Part shown: positions 1 to 10,249 of the stretch, piece after piece
How the letters are laid out: the number at the start of each line of letters is the position of its first letter
How positions within the stretch are numbered: the first letter of the stretch is position 1
Source of the DNA: Spirogloea muscicola
Taxonomy: Eukaryota; Streptophyta; Zygnematophyceae; Spirogloeales; Spirogloeaceae
Length of the DNA: 18,486 nucleotides
Reading direction: 5' to 3'
NCBI GenBank assembly: GCA_009602725.1
Contig: WELB01000090.1
Location: 338,156-356,641, forward strand
The notes under the pieces: generated by a model
What the model was told of the DNA's origin: nothing
Database searches by the model: none
The model's input: the letters and a program-made list of their open reading frames with translations, nothing else
Made by a program: the position numbers and the translations under genes

Positions 1-2
1 TC

Positions 3-850
3 GCCGTCCCCGCCGCCGCCGCCGCCGGCCCCGCCGCCTGCCGCTCCGCCGCGCCCCTCCGCGTCGTCTCCAAGGTCCCGCCCGCCCCTGAAGCGCCGCA
101 CCGCCGGTTGCTTCCCTGTCGCCCGCCGCCGCTGAAGCTTGCGGCGATCCCGCCGTCGCCGCTGCCGCCTGCGCAGGTGTCGCAGGGCGACAAGGTGCCG
201 GACCTGTCGCTGACGGACCAGAGCGGGAAGCAGTTCAGCCTGTCCAAGCTCAAGGGCAAGCCCTACGTGCTCTACTTCTACCCCGCCGACAACACGCCCG
301 GCTGCACCAAGGAGGTGCGCCAGCACTCGCCGCGTCAGAGTCTTGGTCCATTGAGCAAATGCCATGGTTTTGATAAACTGTGTCTGAGATGGGTTCTTGA
401 GAACCACTGCATGCTGGCCTTCTGAAGCTGGCGGAGCAATGCCGCCCGAATCATCATTTGGGAGGCAGTCCCTGACCCTCGTTGCTGGCGAGCTGGCTGC
501 AGGCCTGCGCATTCCGCGATGCCTACAGCGTGTTCCAGAAGAAGGGCTGCGAGGTGATCGGCGTTAGTGGCGACAGCCCCGAGTCGCATCGTGAGTTCGC
601 CAAGAGCCAGCGGCTGCCCTTCACGCTCCTCACGGACGAGGGCAACAAAGCCCGCAAGGCATGGGGCATTCCCAGCGACTTCTTCGGTGCGCTTGCCGGA
701 CGGCAGACCTATGTTGTCGATCGCGACGGCAAAGTGCAGCTCATTTTTAACAGCCAGTTCGACTCGGAGCGGCACGTCAAGGAGGCGCTCGCTGTGCTTG
801 ACAAGATTGGCGGCGGCCCCAAGCCGCTCCTTGGCTTCCTCGGATTCTGA
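3..850 (+). CDS. PRXQ: Peroxiredoxin Q, plastid type (5' end outside window)
   Basis: Exons 3-314 and 503-850 are joined by a phase-0 intron (donor GTGCGC, acceptor CTGCAG). They give about 219 residues with a TGA stop at 848-850. The first ~60 residues are Ala/Pro/Arg-rich and acidic-poor, like a plastid transit peptide; no ATG is in view, so the start lies upstream. The peroxiredoxin fold follows, with [13 protein letters not shown] then ACAFRD. The peroxidatic Cys (residue 101 here) and resolving Cys (106) are five residues apart, as in atypical 2-Cys PrxQ. Further family signatures are [24 protein letters not shown] and [11 protein letters not shown]. The family reduces peroxides with thioredoxin in the plastid. 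The protein ends in a short extension, [13 protein letters not shown]. It is convergent with nuclease paralogue A. Identification is from sequence motifs; plastid location is inferred. Confidence 0.93.
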
Positions 851-1713
851 GGTTTGCTGCAAGTGCACCTCATGATGTTGTTTTGGAATTTACCTGGGCC
901 AGAAGTCCGAGACTTCAAAATTGTAGAAAGAAATGATATCGAGCATCGCAGGGCAAAGCATTTGCCGGTGCGTAATTTTGTTGGTAGTTGCTGGCTGCCT
1001 TTACACTAAGAGACACGATTGAAGACTGCATCGAACCAGTATCAAAGTTTGGTTTGAAGGGATTTGCAGAAAGGTACTGCTTGCAATCTGCAATGATCAG
1101 CAATCTGCAATCGGCATTCTGCTCATAGGAAATATTGGCTGTGTAAATCAGACTAGGCCTCCACCGATGTATTTAATTAGAGGTAGTGCAGAGGTTAGTG
1201 GCATGAGGGATGCAATTCAGCCTACCAAAAGAAGCAAGCTTTTGTACAAGGTCTGGCCAGTCCTCGTTATGCTGGAGGCTGTCTGACAGGGTCTAGTGGC
1301 TACAGTATGATCAAGTATACAGCAGTCTTTTATGGTACCGCAAGCTACCTTAGGTAGAGGAGTGTGGCTTGCTTGTAATCGAGACGGCCCTAGCCAGCTA
1401 CAACTTCTAGCTCCAGAAGTTCAGAGAACTCATCAGTTTCTGTACCGAGTATCTGCATGACCTGCATTCTACATATATACACAGTGCACTTGTCATCGAA
1501 TCAGCTCCAGGTCGGAAAGGTAGGGCTGCGCAAGAAGTCGATTCAACTTAAAACGGTGGTGGCCTACAGCCACTTGCGGAATTATTTCCAGCAACTGTAC
1601 TTCAGAATTCCGGTGCACCATATTCACTGCCAACAGTGCACAGTTACATGTCAGACAGTAATATCATGACAGCCCCTGGTACAGAGGCCAACAAAGCTAC
1701 CAATCAGGGTCAT
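851..1713. other. Convergent intergenic spacer / 3' UTRs
   Basis: AT-richer DNA lies between the peroxiredoxin stop and the stop of nuclease paralogue A, two genes that point at each other. It should hold both 3' UTRs. I see no convincing coding exon. The only structure noted is a short tandem repeat at 1083-1116, listed separately. Confidence 0.6.
1083..1116. repeat. Two-copy 17-bp tandem repeat
   Basis: GCAATCTGCAAT occurs at 1083-1094 and again at 1100-1111, giving a 17-bp period with a 5-bp spacer. It lies 3' of the peroxiredoxin gene. No function is suggested. Confidence 0.8.
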
Positions 1714-4426
1714 CTACTTTGCAAGCGTCCAAGATTGATGCAAGCTGCAAACAGCTGATAATCTGCTCAACACCAGCGTTCTACATTGAATTATAAGGGT
1801 GTGTTGGTGCCAGACCTTGGTATGTCCAACCTTTTTGGACCTCAGCTTGGCAATCTCATCACGCATACGTGCTGCAAACAACCGGCCACATGGTGGTTTT
1901 CAGTCCAGTGTGAATGTATGACTCCTACATATGCAGTCACTTGTAGGACTCAAGTAGCTTAAACAGCAGTGACATTGCTCACCTGCATCTCCATACCGTT
2001 CCTCATTGGCAGCACGAATCATGCTGCGAATCAAAGATATCTCTTCTGCCAATGGGTCTGCTTCATTGGCCCCAACACTGCACAACCTCAAAGCAACTCT
2101 TGCATAAGGGATGTGTGTCACATCCCAGCAGCAGTGCTCCTACTAGCCTGTGTAGATCTTAGTGTTTGATGGCTCAATAAAGTATTAGCATATCAGCATT
2201 GTCAGCCACACCACAAAGCTAAGCCCTCACACTATACACTTTAGGTCACAGCACATCTTGACCAGCTGCTGCGGGGTCAAAGCAAGCTGCAACGACAGCC
2301 GTGCGCCATGCAAACGGTGATGGGAACTGCAACAACATGCATTGTCTTCACATTCTTGCTTTGACCCCTTGACAAACAATACAAGTACGGCAGCCAGATG
2401 AATAGCACGTGCTACACAGCCGACCTTGGATGCCTATGGTCAACCTGTCAAGGTGCGAATTGATGATGGGGCCGGTGGTCCTTATTACAGAGGCCCCCTT
2501 CAGCACAGGCTTATGGACAATCCGGACTGCATCATTCTGGATGATGGACTTGCTCACATAGATGGGCACCTGCTCTCAGCCAGCAAGTTCCATCATAACT
2601 TGGAACAGCCCCAGAACTACACTACAACACTTCAAATGACAGCCGGATCAAATCAGCAGTGCTGGGAAAATTCTGCGCCACACAAGAGAGATCTACAAAG
2701 TCAACTATTGCAACCCTGGCCGCAGCCATCATAAGGGTCTAAAGCAGTACCTGACATCTCACAGCCAAGTTGATGGCATCTGAAGGCCTTGCGTCCACAG
2801 ATATCATCTCCTTCTCACCAGGCTGACACAAAAACGGCAATATGAGCTGCCCACTTCGTGCTGCACACAAGCTGCTAAGACATGTATACTGTGAACAGCC
2901 TTGCTTCCAATCATGATTCCAGGAGCAAGGGTTGGGCTTTACCTTCGCAAGTAACACCCTGGCATAGTATGTATCAAGGACCCGCTGTGTAACTCTGACC
3001 ATCCGAACCTGCATCAACGGCCTGTCTGTGTAGAGAGAAGCTTGACAACCTAACCTAAATGTATTATTTTATGCACAAGTGTTTATGAATGCCATACCTG
3101 ACAATATATATGCTTATTCCTTTATCCAAAAGTCGGTAGCCAAACCCTCATTGAAGTCATGCTATGCAGCTAAGTGGTCGTGAGACTGACGTAGCTCAGT
3201 TCCCTCTTGATACTCGCTTGTCTCATGCTAGAATACAACATACCTCGTACTTCAGGACATCAACCAGGTCCTTCATGAGCTCGTAGTAGTTTGGCCGAAG
3301 CTGCACCCACCAATGCAGTGTGGAATTAGTATAGCTACTACATGTTGTTCTTGAGATCATGACACCGATTTGTAGAATCTGCAAAAAACTGCGTCAGCAG
3401 CGGGGTTTAAGAGATATGTTGACTGTGAGCCTTTCAGAAAGCCAGAACAACATCAAAAGCATGTGTCTTACCCCTGCCTCATGCCGTAGGCCCTTCAGCA
3501 ACATCCCAATTGCCAGCTCACCTGAGGCCACAGAGAGTTTCTATGTGTACTGGGAACATTCCCATAAGCAATAAATGCACATCGAGCTGACACTACACAT
3601 TGTCTCATCTTGTCTCATTTTGCATCTCCTATCTGCTACTTTGCCTAACTAAGAGCCCCAACCAGTGGTGCAAAAGCGAGCTACCCTGTGCCTGAGCAGT
3701 CCCAGTGCCCTTTGAGAGAGAGGCGGTTCTCCCTGGTGCTTACCGACCACAATTGGAAGCATTAGGTCTGACTGCCCCACCATCCTCAGGAAGATGGTTG
3801 GGGTGCTTGACTGGTACAGCAAGCGACCCGCAGTAGGATTGACGTGAACCACCTCCACTTCTGCTCCATTCGCCATAGTCATGAAGAGCTGGCTCCGGGA
3901 GGGGATCATCCGGACTGCACTACCCACGAGGTCATCAGCCTTCTGAATACATCACCCAGTGTTAGGCGGGAGAGCTACTCCAGTTCTGCCTGTGAGCATC
4001 TACATGGCTGGTTGGTCGTGCTGTCAACTGCTATTCAGCTGCTACAGCGTAGCGAGCCTAGTTAATCCTACGAGCAAAGGGTAAGACAACGTGAATGTGC
4101 TGGTGGGCGTATTGGTGAAATGTACTGGCCTGCTGCATGCGCCTGCACTTACCAGCGTCGATCAGCTGAGCTTCCATGTACTCTTCATCATCGTCAATGC
4201 TGCAGTTCTCCGACTCGCTGTCCGGGCTGACGCTCATATGCGTCCGGTTGCTCTGGCGTCCCACCATCCGGAGCTTCACGCCGGTGGCAAACGAACAGGA
4301 CCGTAGGGATGGCTGCAGCTTGAGAGTGGAGGTCAGAGGAGTCCTGCAAGACGGTAGACCACTCGTCAGCAGTAACCCACAAGCCCAGAGTCTGCATGCT
4401 CGCCGAATTTGCAGTCGAAGCAGCAT
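1714..4426 (-). CDS. Bifunctional nuclease (BBD/BFN, DUF151) with UVR motif, paralogue A
   Basis: Nine exons in my model (minus strand): 4426-4153, 3914-3744, 3521-3472, 3300-3244, 3008-2943, 2822-2751, 2569-2445, 2077-1983 and 1871-1714. They total 1068 nt, 355 residues and a TAG stop. All junctions keep phase and use GT-AG; the donor at 2444 (GTTGAC) is weak. An acidic segment (DDDEEYMEAQLIDA) precedes the DUF151 domain, residues ~92-230. Its landmarks are LMLPIVVGELAIGM, YYELMKDLVDVLKYE, VRMVRVTQRVLDTYYAR and DARPSDAINLAVRCQ. A UVR motif follows, NEERYGDAARMRDEIAKLR (~285-318). Family members are reported as nucleases acting on RNA and DNA, linked to plant defence. The ATG at 4426 is uncertain: an acceptor at 4345-4344 could join an upstream GC-rich exon. 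The last ~38 residues after the UVR motif are unlike the family and may reflect a missed final intron. Confidence 0.85.
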
Positions 4427-4765
4427 AATGGCCTCAAGCAACAGCAAGCAAGCCGCACACCGTGTCAATTTGCATCCTGTGTTGCCATCAATTCAACGTC
4501 AACACCGGCGTAGCAGGTTACACGATACACGATACACAATAGCCAGCGGCCGAAGCCAATTTCCTTCTACCGCAGATGGGGGAAGTGGCCATGTATTAGA
4601 AACACAGCGGCAAGTACACTTGCTCGGCCGGACAGCAATGCACCTGGAAGCCAGTGCAGCGCATGCCTTGGCCCCGGGACCTCGGGGGCTTCCTGGCGAC
4701 GCCAGAACCCATTCGCGCGCCGGCTTGGCCGGCGCCTCCGCCAGGCCGCCGCAGGGCGAGAGCCT

Positions 4766-4796
<31 letters not shown>

Positions 4797-5340
4797 ACGC
4801 CAAGAGGCCTTCGGCGGCCGCGCNCGCGCCCGGCGGCGGCGGCGACGGCCCCGGCGGCGGTCGTCGAGGGAGTGGCAGGTAGTGTTGTGGGGCAACGGTG
4901 CGACTATCCCCGAGGGAGGGGGGTCCGCGGCCCGCCGTTAAATCTCCCATGTCACGCGCCGTCAGGAGCCCCAATCACATGCTCGCCTCCTGTCGGCCGC
5001 GACGGCGGGGCGCCGCGCTCCCATTGGCGCCCGCTGACCTGGCCTGGCGCCGCTAGATAAACCCCCGCGCCGGATACTTGCCCATCGCAGCGCCCGGCGG
5101 CCCATGTCCCCCCACCGCCGCTGGAGCGTCAAGGACCGTCTCGCGCAGCCGCGCGGCCGCGGCGCAGCGTCGTCAGGGGGCCTCCACACGGCCCGCGGTG
5201 GCACCCCGCGCGCTTCACCCCCATTCCGATGGTCACGTGGGCTTGAGCCGCGCTGAAACGGCCGGGGTGCCCCGACGCTCGTCGTCAGCGTTCCGTCGAA
5301 ATCTTTGCCCGTTTTTAATTCTCATCGCTCGATTGGTCTC
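4427..5340. other. GC-rich 5' flank of paralogue A (promoter, possible first exon)
   Basis: Strongly GC-rich, CpG-rich DNA sits upstream of nuclease paralogue A. On the minus strand a frame ending at a good donor (last exon base 4644, GTGCAT) could splice in phase to the acceptor at 4345-4344. This would give an Ala/Pro-rich N-terminus ending in AKACAALASR. That frame has no upstream ATG, and the single N at 4824 may hide missing repeat units. GC drops sharply after about 5340. Confidence 0.5.
4771..4824. repeat. CGG/GCC trinucleotide repeat with adjacent N
   Basis: About eight CGG units run from 4771 to 4795, followed by more GGC-rich sequence and a single N at 4824. The repeat length is probably unreliable. 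Read on the minus strand it would encode Ala, Pro or Arg depending on frame. Confidence 0.85.
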
Positions 5341-7299
5341 AAGAGACACTGCTGGCGCTTCAGGTGCACCAGGCCAGACAGCTGTTTGATCGGGGGTATA
5401 ATATGACCACCAGCTACACATAGGATAGCATCCCAGCGAATGTCTAACATGTACAACAGATGCTTTGCTTTTAATGGTAACTTGCTTTGAGAAATCATCC
5501 TGGTGAAGTTGCACGATGGTTGTGGCCCTCGAGTGACTTCGACCATTTGCCCTGAGCCTTGCGTTGCTTCTTGCCTTCCAATCAGTATGCAACAAATCCA
5601 CTCAAGCATTTAGAGTAATTCCTCTCAAAGAAGGAGACCTTCAAGGAACAAAGCCAAGGACTTGGAGCTAGTATGATGTTGTCAGTGTCAGCCATGCACA
5701 CCGATCTGGAATAGGAAAGATGCTGTAGGAATCAGCGTGCTGGTTAGCAAGCAGCACGAGACAGAGGAAAGTGATGAATGTCCTGTATTGATACAAGGCG
5801 GGCAAGAGATTCTGCTACACACACCAAAGGTGGACCTGCATCATGTTCCTGCAGATTTTAATACCTTTGCAAAGGCCCTACCTGCTCCCAACGTTCTGAT
5901 CTCAAACACTGTACAAGAGCTGCCAGAACAGATGACACTGCAGATCTGCAATATGCAGGACCATCAGCAGACAGAGGAGCTATGGCCCTAAGTCTGACGT
6001 GTTGCAGTCAGCGTGATCTGTGTACTAGCAGTAGACCAACTTAGAGGAACCAGAGGAACAACTTCGTACCATGCAATCATCACAAGAGTGGTTCTTCAAC
6101 AAACGATTCCCGATACAGATTTATATCCTCGTTAAAGTAAAATACAAGTGTCAATACTGCAACATTGAAGGGCTATGGAAAGTAATTTCATGCAAGTCCT
6201 CGTGAACAACATGCATTCAGGCCACAGATGGCCAGCATTCATCCATACTGCACTTGTTTCAGGATGAGGCATTCAAGAGTGCAGACCAACTACTGCCTAC
6301 CAAGGAATAAGCATAGGCTTTAGGCTCTTTCTGTCTACCTCATCTGATTCTGAGTGCCGGCTGCGTATCAACGGTTGCAACCTTCACTCGGTGCCTTCGG
6401 CTGACAGCCCCATACAATATTGGTGATGTATGCTGCTTGTTGACCATCCATACTTATAAATTCTGACAGAATGAGACAGCATCTGCTACTGCTTCAAATT
6501 GATAATTATAGAGCTACTAAAAGCCAATCATAAGTGCTTAAGAGTGATAGACACTTGCTACAAGAACTGGCACTGGAAGTAAGTCACCAGCCAGCCTGGA
6601 GGTGAAAGTTGCGCATAAGCCCAGTACCATCGTCAAGGAGCAATGCTGCTGATTAAAATGGATCCAATGCTGCTTCTGACAAGTGACTGAGGACCTAAGA
6701 AGAAGAGGAAGCCAGCTGTGGAGAAGGCCTCCACATCCATCAAGGATCTGCTCCAACTGAAGCACTGTGGACAAGGCAGCTCCAAGCACATGGCCCCTTT
6801 GCCAACAATCTGCACAAATCATCTACTGTTCTGATATGTACTCTACTGGGTAGACAGTATTTACAATATATGTACACGGAGGTATCTAAGTAACGTCAAA
6901 GCCAGCAGGAGCTGGAGGCCGTGACATGTTGGACTGCGTCCAGAAGCAAGAGCTGGGACTCTTTCCTATGGTTTTGACTATTTTCCATTGCGCGGTCAGT
7001 GAATGTTGTGCACTGTAGACCTAAAGGTAATGTCTGGTGCTGTGAAAGGATAAACGTGGTATAATATGGCCAGCCTCGGTGCAGCCTTTGCAGCAAAGCA
7101 AGCATTGGATACCATTTATGCCTGTGGAATGAAGCCAGGATAAGGACGAGCTGCGATATGAGTACATACAATTCGAGACCATGGCGCCCACTGGCAAGGA
7201 TTCATATGCACGAAAAATACAAATTGAAGCTGCAGAGACCCACATAGTAGTTACTGCTTATTAGGTAGTTACGAGCATCCCGTCTTATCATCATGCAGA
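5341..7299. other. Intergenic spacer, no gene supported
   Basis: AT-richer sequence between the two nuclease paralogues. Open frames here (for example 5737-5991 on the plus strand) start without ATG, match no family I recognise and have no supporting splice signals. It should contain the 3' UTR of paralogue B near 7299. Confidence 0.55.
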
Positions 7300-9293
7300 T
7301 TAGCTGACCTGTTTTGCCTGGTCCTCCTTGAGCATGCGCATCTTGTTTAGCTCGTCCCGTAGTCGTGCTGAGTGTCACAGCACAGGCGAACCCATGGAGT
7401 GATCAGTCATACCGCCTCGCTTGTCCTCGTCAATGACGACGCTGCTTAGAGCTGCTACTCCAGAATGCAAATATTTTGACTTGCGAGTGACGACTCCCAT
7501 AGGTTAGGAATTTGAGGTTGTGGTCATTGCCAGCACACAGAAGTGCTGTCTGAGGGCACCCCCTCTTCCTGCATGCTACATCTCACGTGTGTGTGAGCTT
7601 TGTGGCCAGACCTGCATCACTGTAGCGCTCTTCAACAGCAGCCATCATCATGGAGCGCACCAGCACAAGCTCTGCTGCAGCTGGGCAAGTCTCATCGGCG
7701 CTCACTCTGCTCAGTACAAGAAGCCAGAAGACCCGTCAGTCATGCCACTCATGTAGATGCAGTCTTTAAACTCTGTGTAAGCAATTTGCCTGATCCTCAA
7801 TGTAGGCCTGAGCGACAGATATTTGAGCTCTTTCATGACATGTGGGCATCTAAAGTTTTTGGCAGTGGCAGGACTGAAGATGGGATCTATTGGCTTTCCA
7901 CACAAAGGAGGAGTGGATGAAAGGAAGGTCGCATCAGATATGAGGCGCGTGACGCACTTGTCTAGGTCGGTGAGGGAGTGACTGAAGGTGGGGTCGCGAA
8001 GCAGGCGCGGCGCCGAGACCGCGAGATCCGGGATGACCTTCACGCCGTCGCCGACTGCGAGCAGCTTGTTGACCTGGATCGGCACCTTGCTGCGCACTGC
8101 GATATTGATGGCGTCCGACGGGCGCAGGTCCAGGCTGATGGCTGCGCTCGCTGATCCGTCGCCGCTGCCGCCGCCGCCGGCACGGCCGAGGTACAGGCGG
8201 GCATAGTATGCCTCGCAGACGCGGTGCGTAACACGCGCCAGCCGCACCTCGTATCCCATCATCTCCACCATATCGCGGATGACCTGGTACACGGTCGGCC
8301 GTGCTATGGGCACATTACGGATGGCCTCCATGAGCATTGTCGACGGGAGCTCGGTGACGATGATGGGTAGCAGGATCTGGCTCTCATCCTCCATCTTGAG
8401 CACGATCGCAGGCTGCGCAGCATAGTCCGGCAGCCTCCCGCCATCCGGCTTGTTGTGCACGCACCGAACATTGCGCCCGTCTGTCATCTTGATGACAAAG
8501 CCGTCCACTCCGCTCTTGACCTCCACTGCAAAGGGAGCCCCCCGTCAGGACCAACATCAGATGCCATTGGTCTTGCTTCATTAGATGGGCCCCGCATCGC
8601 TTATCACAGCCCGTGGCCACCATAGCCAGGCTGAAAATGACATGCCACGCCAGTCAGCCCCTCCCTGGCGATCAAGAGCAGGCGGACAGCTTCTGCGACT
8701 GATGTGGCACAGGTATGCGGCACTCAACCATGTTGCGTATCTTGTCACTGGCGACTGCCCAGATGACCTCTTGCTGTTACAACGACTGAGATCACATTGC
8801 TAGTCATCGAGAGCCTCTCACTTGACAAGTCAAAAATTTTAAGCGCACACAAGCGTCCCAAGAATAGCACCAATAGAAAAGTGTGCAATGTTGTGAACAG
8901 GCACCAGGCCTGCAACAAGGAGTAGCACAAGTGGGGCATGGGTGCTCTACCAGCGTCAAAGACGGTAGCATTGACGTAGTTGTCGTCCTGCTCGCTGATG
9001 ACCTCCTCCATGTTACTCTCATTGGACGCGCGGCGGAGGACGCTGCGCCTGTGCACTGGCTGCTGGCCCGCTTGCCCCGGGCAGGCCTGGCAAGGGGATC
9101 TGAACGCGCACTTCCCGCCGGCGAATGGCGTCCGCGGAGGGCCTGCCTGGCGGGCGGACCAGCAGATGCGGCCGCATGGCGGCGCAGGGCTCCGGCGCGA
9201 ACTCCCGGCCTTGCCGGTGCCGTCGCTCAGAGCCGGCACAGCCGCCGCCACGAAGCCCAGCAGGGCCGACATTGCGGGTGCGGCCGTCGCCAT
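7300..9293 (-). CDS. Bifunctional nuclease (BBD/BFN, DUF151) with UVR motif, paralogue B
   Basis: Four exons (minus strand): 9293-8951, 8525-7958, 7706-7612 and 7367-7300. They total 1074 nt, 357 residues, ATG to TAA. The ATG is the first in frame after a TGA at 9338-9336. The Ala/Arg-rich N-terminus (MATAAPAMSALLGFVAAAVP) suggests organelle targeting. An acidic segment with DDNYVNATVFDA leads into DUF151, ~115-265, with VEVKSGVDGFVIKMTDGRNV, MVEMMGYEVRLARVTHRV and DLRPSDAINIAVRSKVPIQV. The UVR motif is split by the last intron: VEERYSDA then ARLRDELNKMR. Introns are phase 1, 2 and 1, in the same places as three introns of paralogue A. The family role is cleavage of RNA and DNA; the target here is unknown. 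A Gly/Ser/Ala insertion sits at 8181-8140. It is closer to known family members than paralogue A. Confidence 0.92.
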
Positions 9294-10002
9294 CTCCCCG
9301 CCGCCTGGAATGATCCTCGAGGCCGCTGCGCCGCCTCAATGCCAAGGCGATGGCAGCAATCGCGAGCAGAAGCAGGAGCCTGTAGTGCCGGCAAAGGGCA
9401 GCGTAGGGCGGGGCTGCCCAGGCCCTCGAGCTCGACGCCGGCAGAAGCGGCCAACGTCCTCAGAAGCGACAATAGGAGGCCACAGCGGGCGAGCCTGCGC
9501 AGCGGCGACGGCGGCGGCTGCGGCGGCGGCGGCGGCGGCGGCGGCGGGGGNCCGGTAACGCAACTGAGGAGAAGCCGGGGAGAGGGAGAGGGGGGGAGGA
9601 GGGAGGGTAGGGATCCGGCTGGGCCCGCCCCTATCCGGCCCACAGCCACCGGCACCGGCGGCCCATGTGCCCACGTCGAGCTCGCTGCTTTCCGAACGGC
9701 GGGCGAGCGGCCGCGCGGCGCCGGCCCCACCCGCCAGCCGCCTTCGCTTGCATCCTTACATGGGCCGCCGCACCTGCTGTGAGTGCCCCCCCTCCGCTCC
9801 TCCCCGGCCCACCTCCCCGCCCGACTGCGGTGACGTTCGGCGGCTTCCCGCCGGTCGGCGGCCGACGGTATCCGCCGTCGGCAGCGGGCGGCTCCGTCGT
9901 GCCGTTCTCGTTCCGTGAGCACATGTCCCGTCTCGTGAAGTTCCACCACGGTGACAGCTTAAAGCTGACAGGAAGGAAGAAAAGCGCGGCCAGATTGACT
10001 GG
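9294..10002. other. GC-rich 5' flank / promoter region of paralogue B
   Basis: GC-rich sequence upstream of the ATG of paralogue B, containing a CGG repeat and a single N. In the frame of the first exon a TGA 43 bases upstream closes the reading frame, so this region is read as 5' UTR and promoter. No classical TATA element was recognised. Confidence 0.5.
9508..9551. repeat. CGG trinucleotide repeat ending in an N
   Basis: A nearly pure CGG run is broken once by CTG near 9518 and ends in GGGGG and an N at 9551. It lies ~220 bp upstream of the ATG of nuclease paralogue B. The N directly at the repeat edge suggests an unresolved assembly join. Confidence 0.9.
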
Positions 10003-10003
10003 T

Positions 10004-10097
10004 GGCTGGGAAAGGCCAGCCCAAAGGAATGACAAGGTCTGAGGGAAGAAAGTGCTCGCCCATTTAGAATAGGGGCTGGAAAAGCCAGCCCAAAAAA
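10004..10097. repeat. Duplicated hairpin element
   Basis: Two similar copies lie ~70 bp apart. The first has stem GGCTGG (10004-10009) pairing with CCAGCC (10016-10021). The second has GGGCTGG (10073-10079) pairing with CCAGCCC (10085-10091) around an AAAAG loop. Both copies continue into CCCAAA, so the unit looks duplicated beyond the stem. Confidence 0.7.
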
Positions 10098-10180
10098 GAA
10101 TCAACAAAGGACGAGAAGGGGACCAGGGGAAGCGCTAAGTAAAACAAGCACACAAAGAAACAGGAAGGAGGGAAGAATGG

Positions 10181-10203
10181 GGAAGGCGCGCGGTGCGCAT
10201 GGA
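10181..10203 (+). repeat. Partial copy of a dispersed repeat (copy 1)
   Basis: GGAAGGCGCGCGGTGCGCAT resembles the 5' part of the two longer copies at 10519 and 14655. It is short, so kinship is tentative. Confidence 0.35.
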
Positions 10204-10249
10204 AGAAGGAAGAAAGAGTTCCCCAAAGAGCGTGCATTAGGCCAGGCTA

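Noticed and set aside
335-868. Long minus-strand ORF opposite peroxiredoxin Q
   Set aside because: It is a shadow of the GC-rich peroxiredoxin exons, crosses their intron and shows no family resemblance.
4176-5060. Plus-strand ORF of 294 codons across the CGG repeat
   Set aside because: It is antisense to the first exon of nuclease A and its repeat region; length comes from stop-poor GC-rich DNA and it contains the N.
5737-5991. Plus-strand ORF of 84 codons in the spacer
   Set aside because: It starts with GTG, has no recognisable family, no splice context and no supported neighbouring exons.
5390-7080. Shared GTATAATATG at about 5397 and 7069
   Set aside because: Only about ten bases match and the flanks differ, so it is not evidence of a repeat.
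7410-7500. Minus-strand frame reading VVIDEDKRGG next to the last exon of nuclease B, at first taken as part of its UVR motif
   Set aside because: The true preceding exon is 7706-7612, which reads VEERYSDA, matches paralogue A residue for residue and joins in phase on both sides.
8883-9949. Long overlapping ORFs on both strands around nuclease B exon 1
   Set aside because: Frames with low stop frequency in GC-rich repeats; only the frame starting at 9293 joins in phase to the DUF151 exon.
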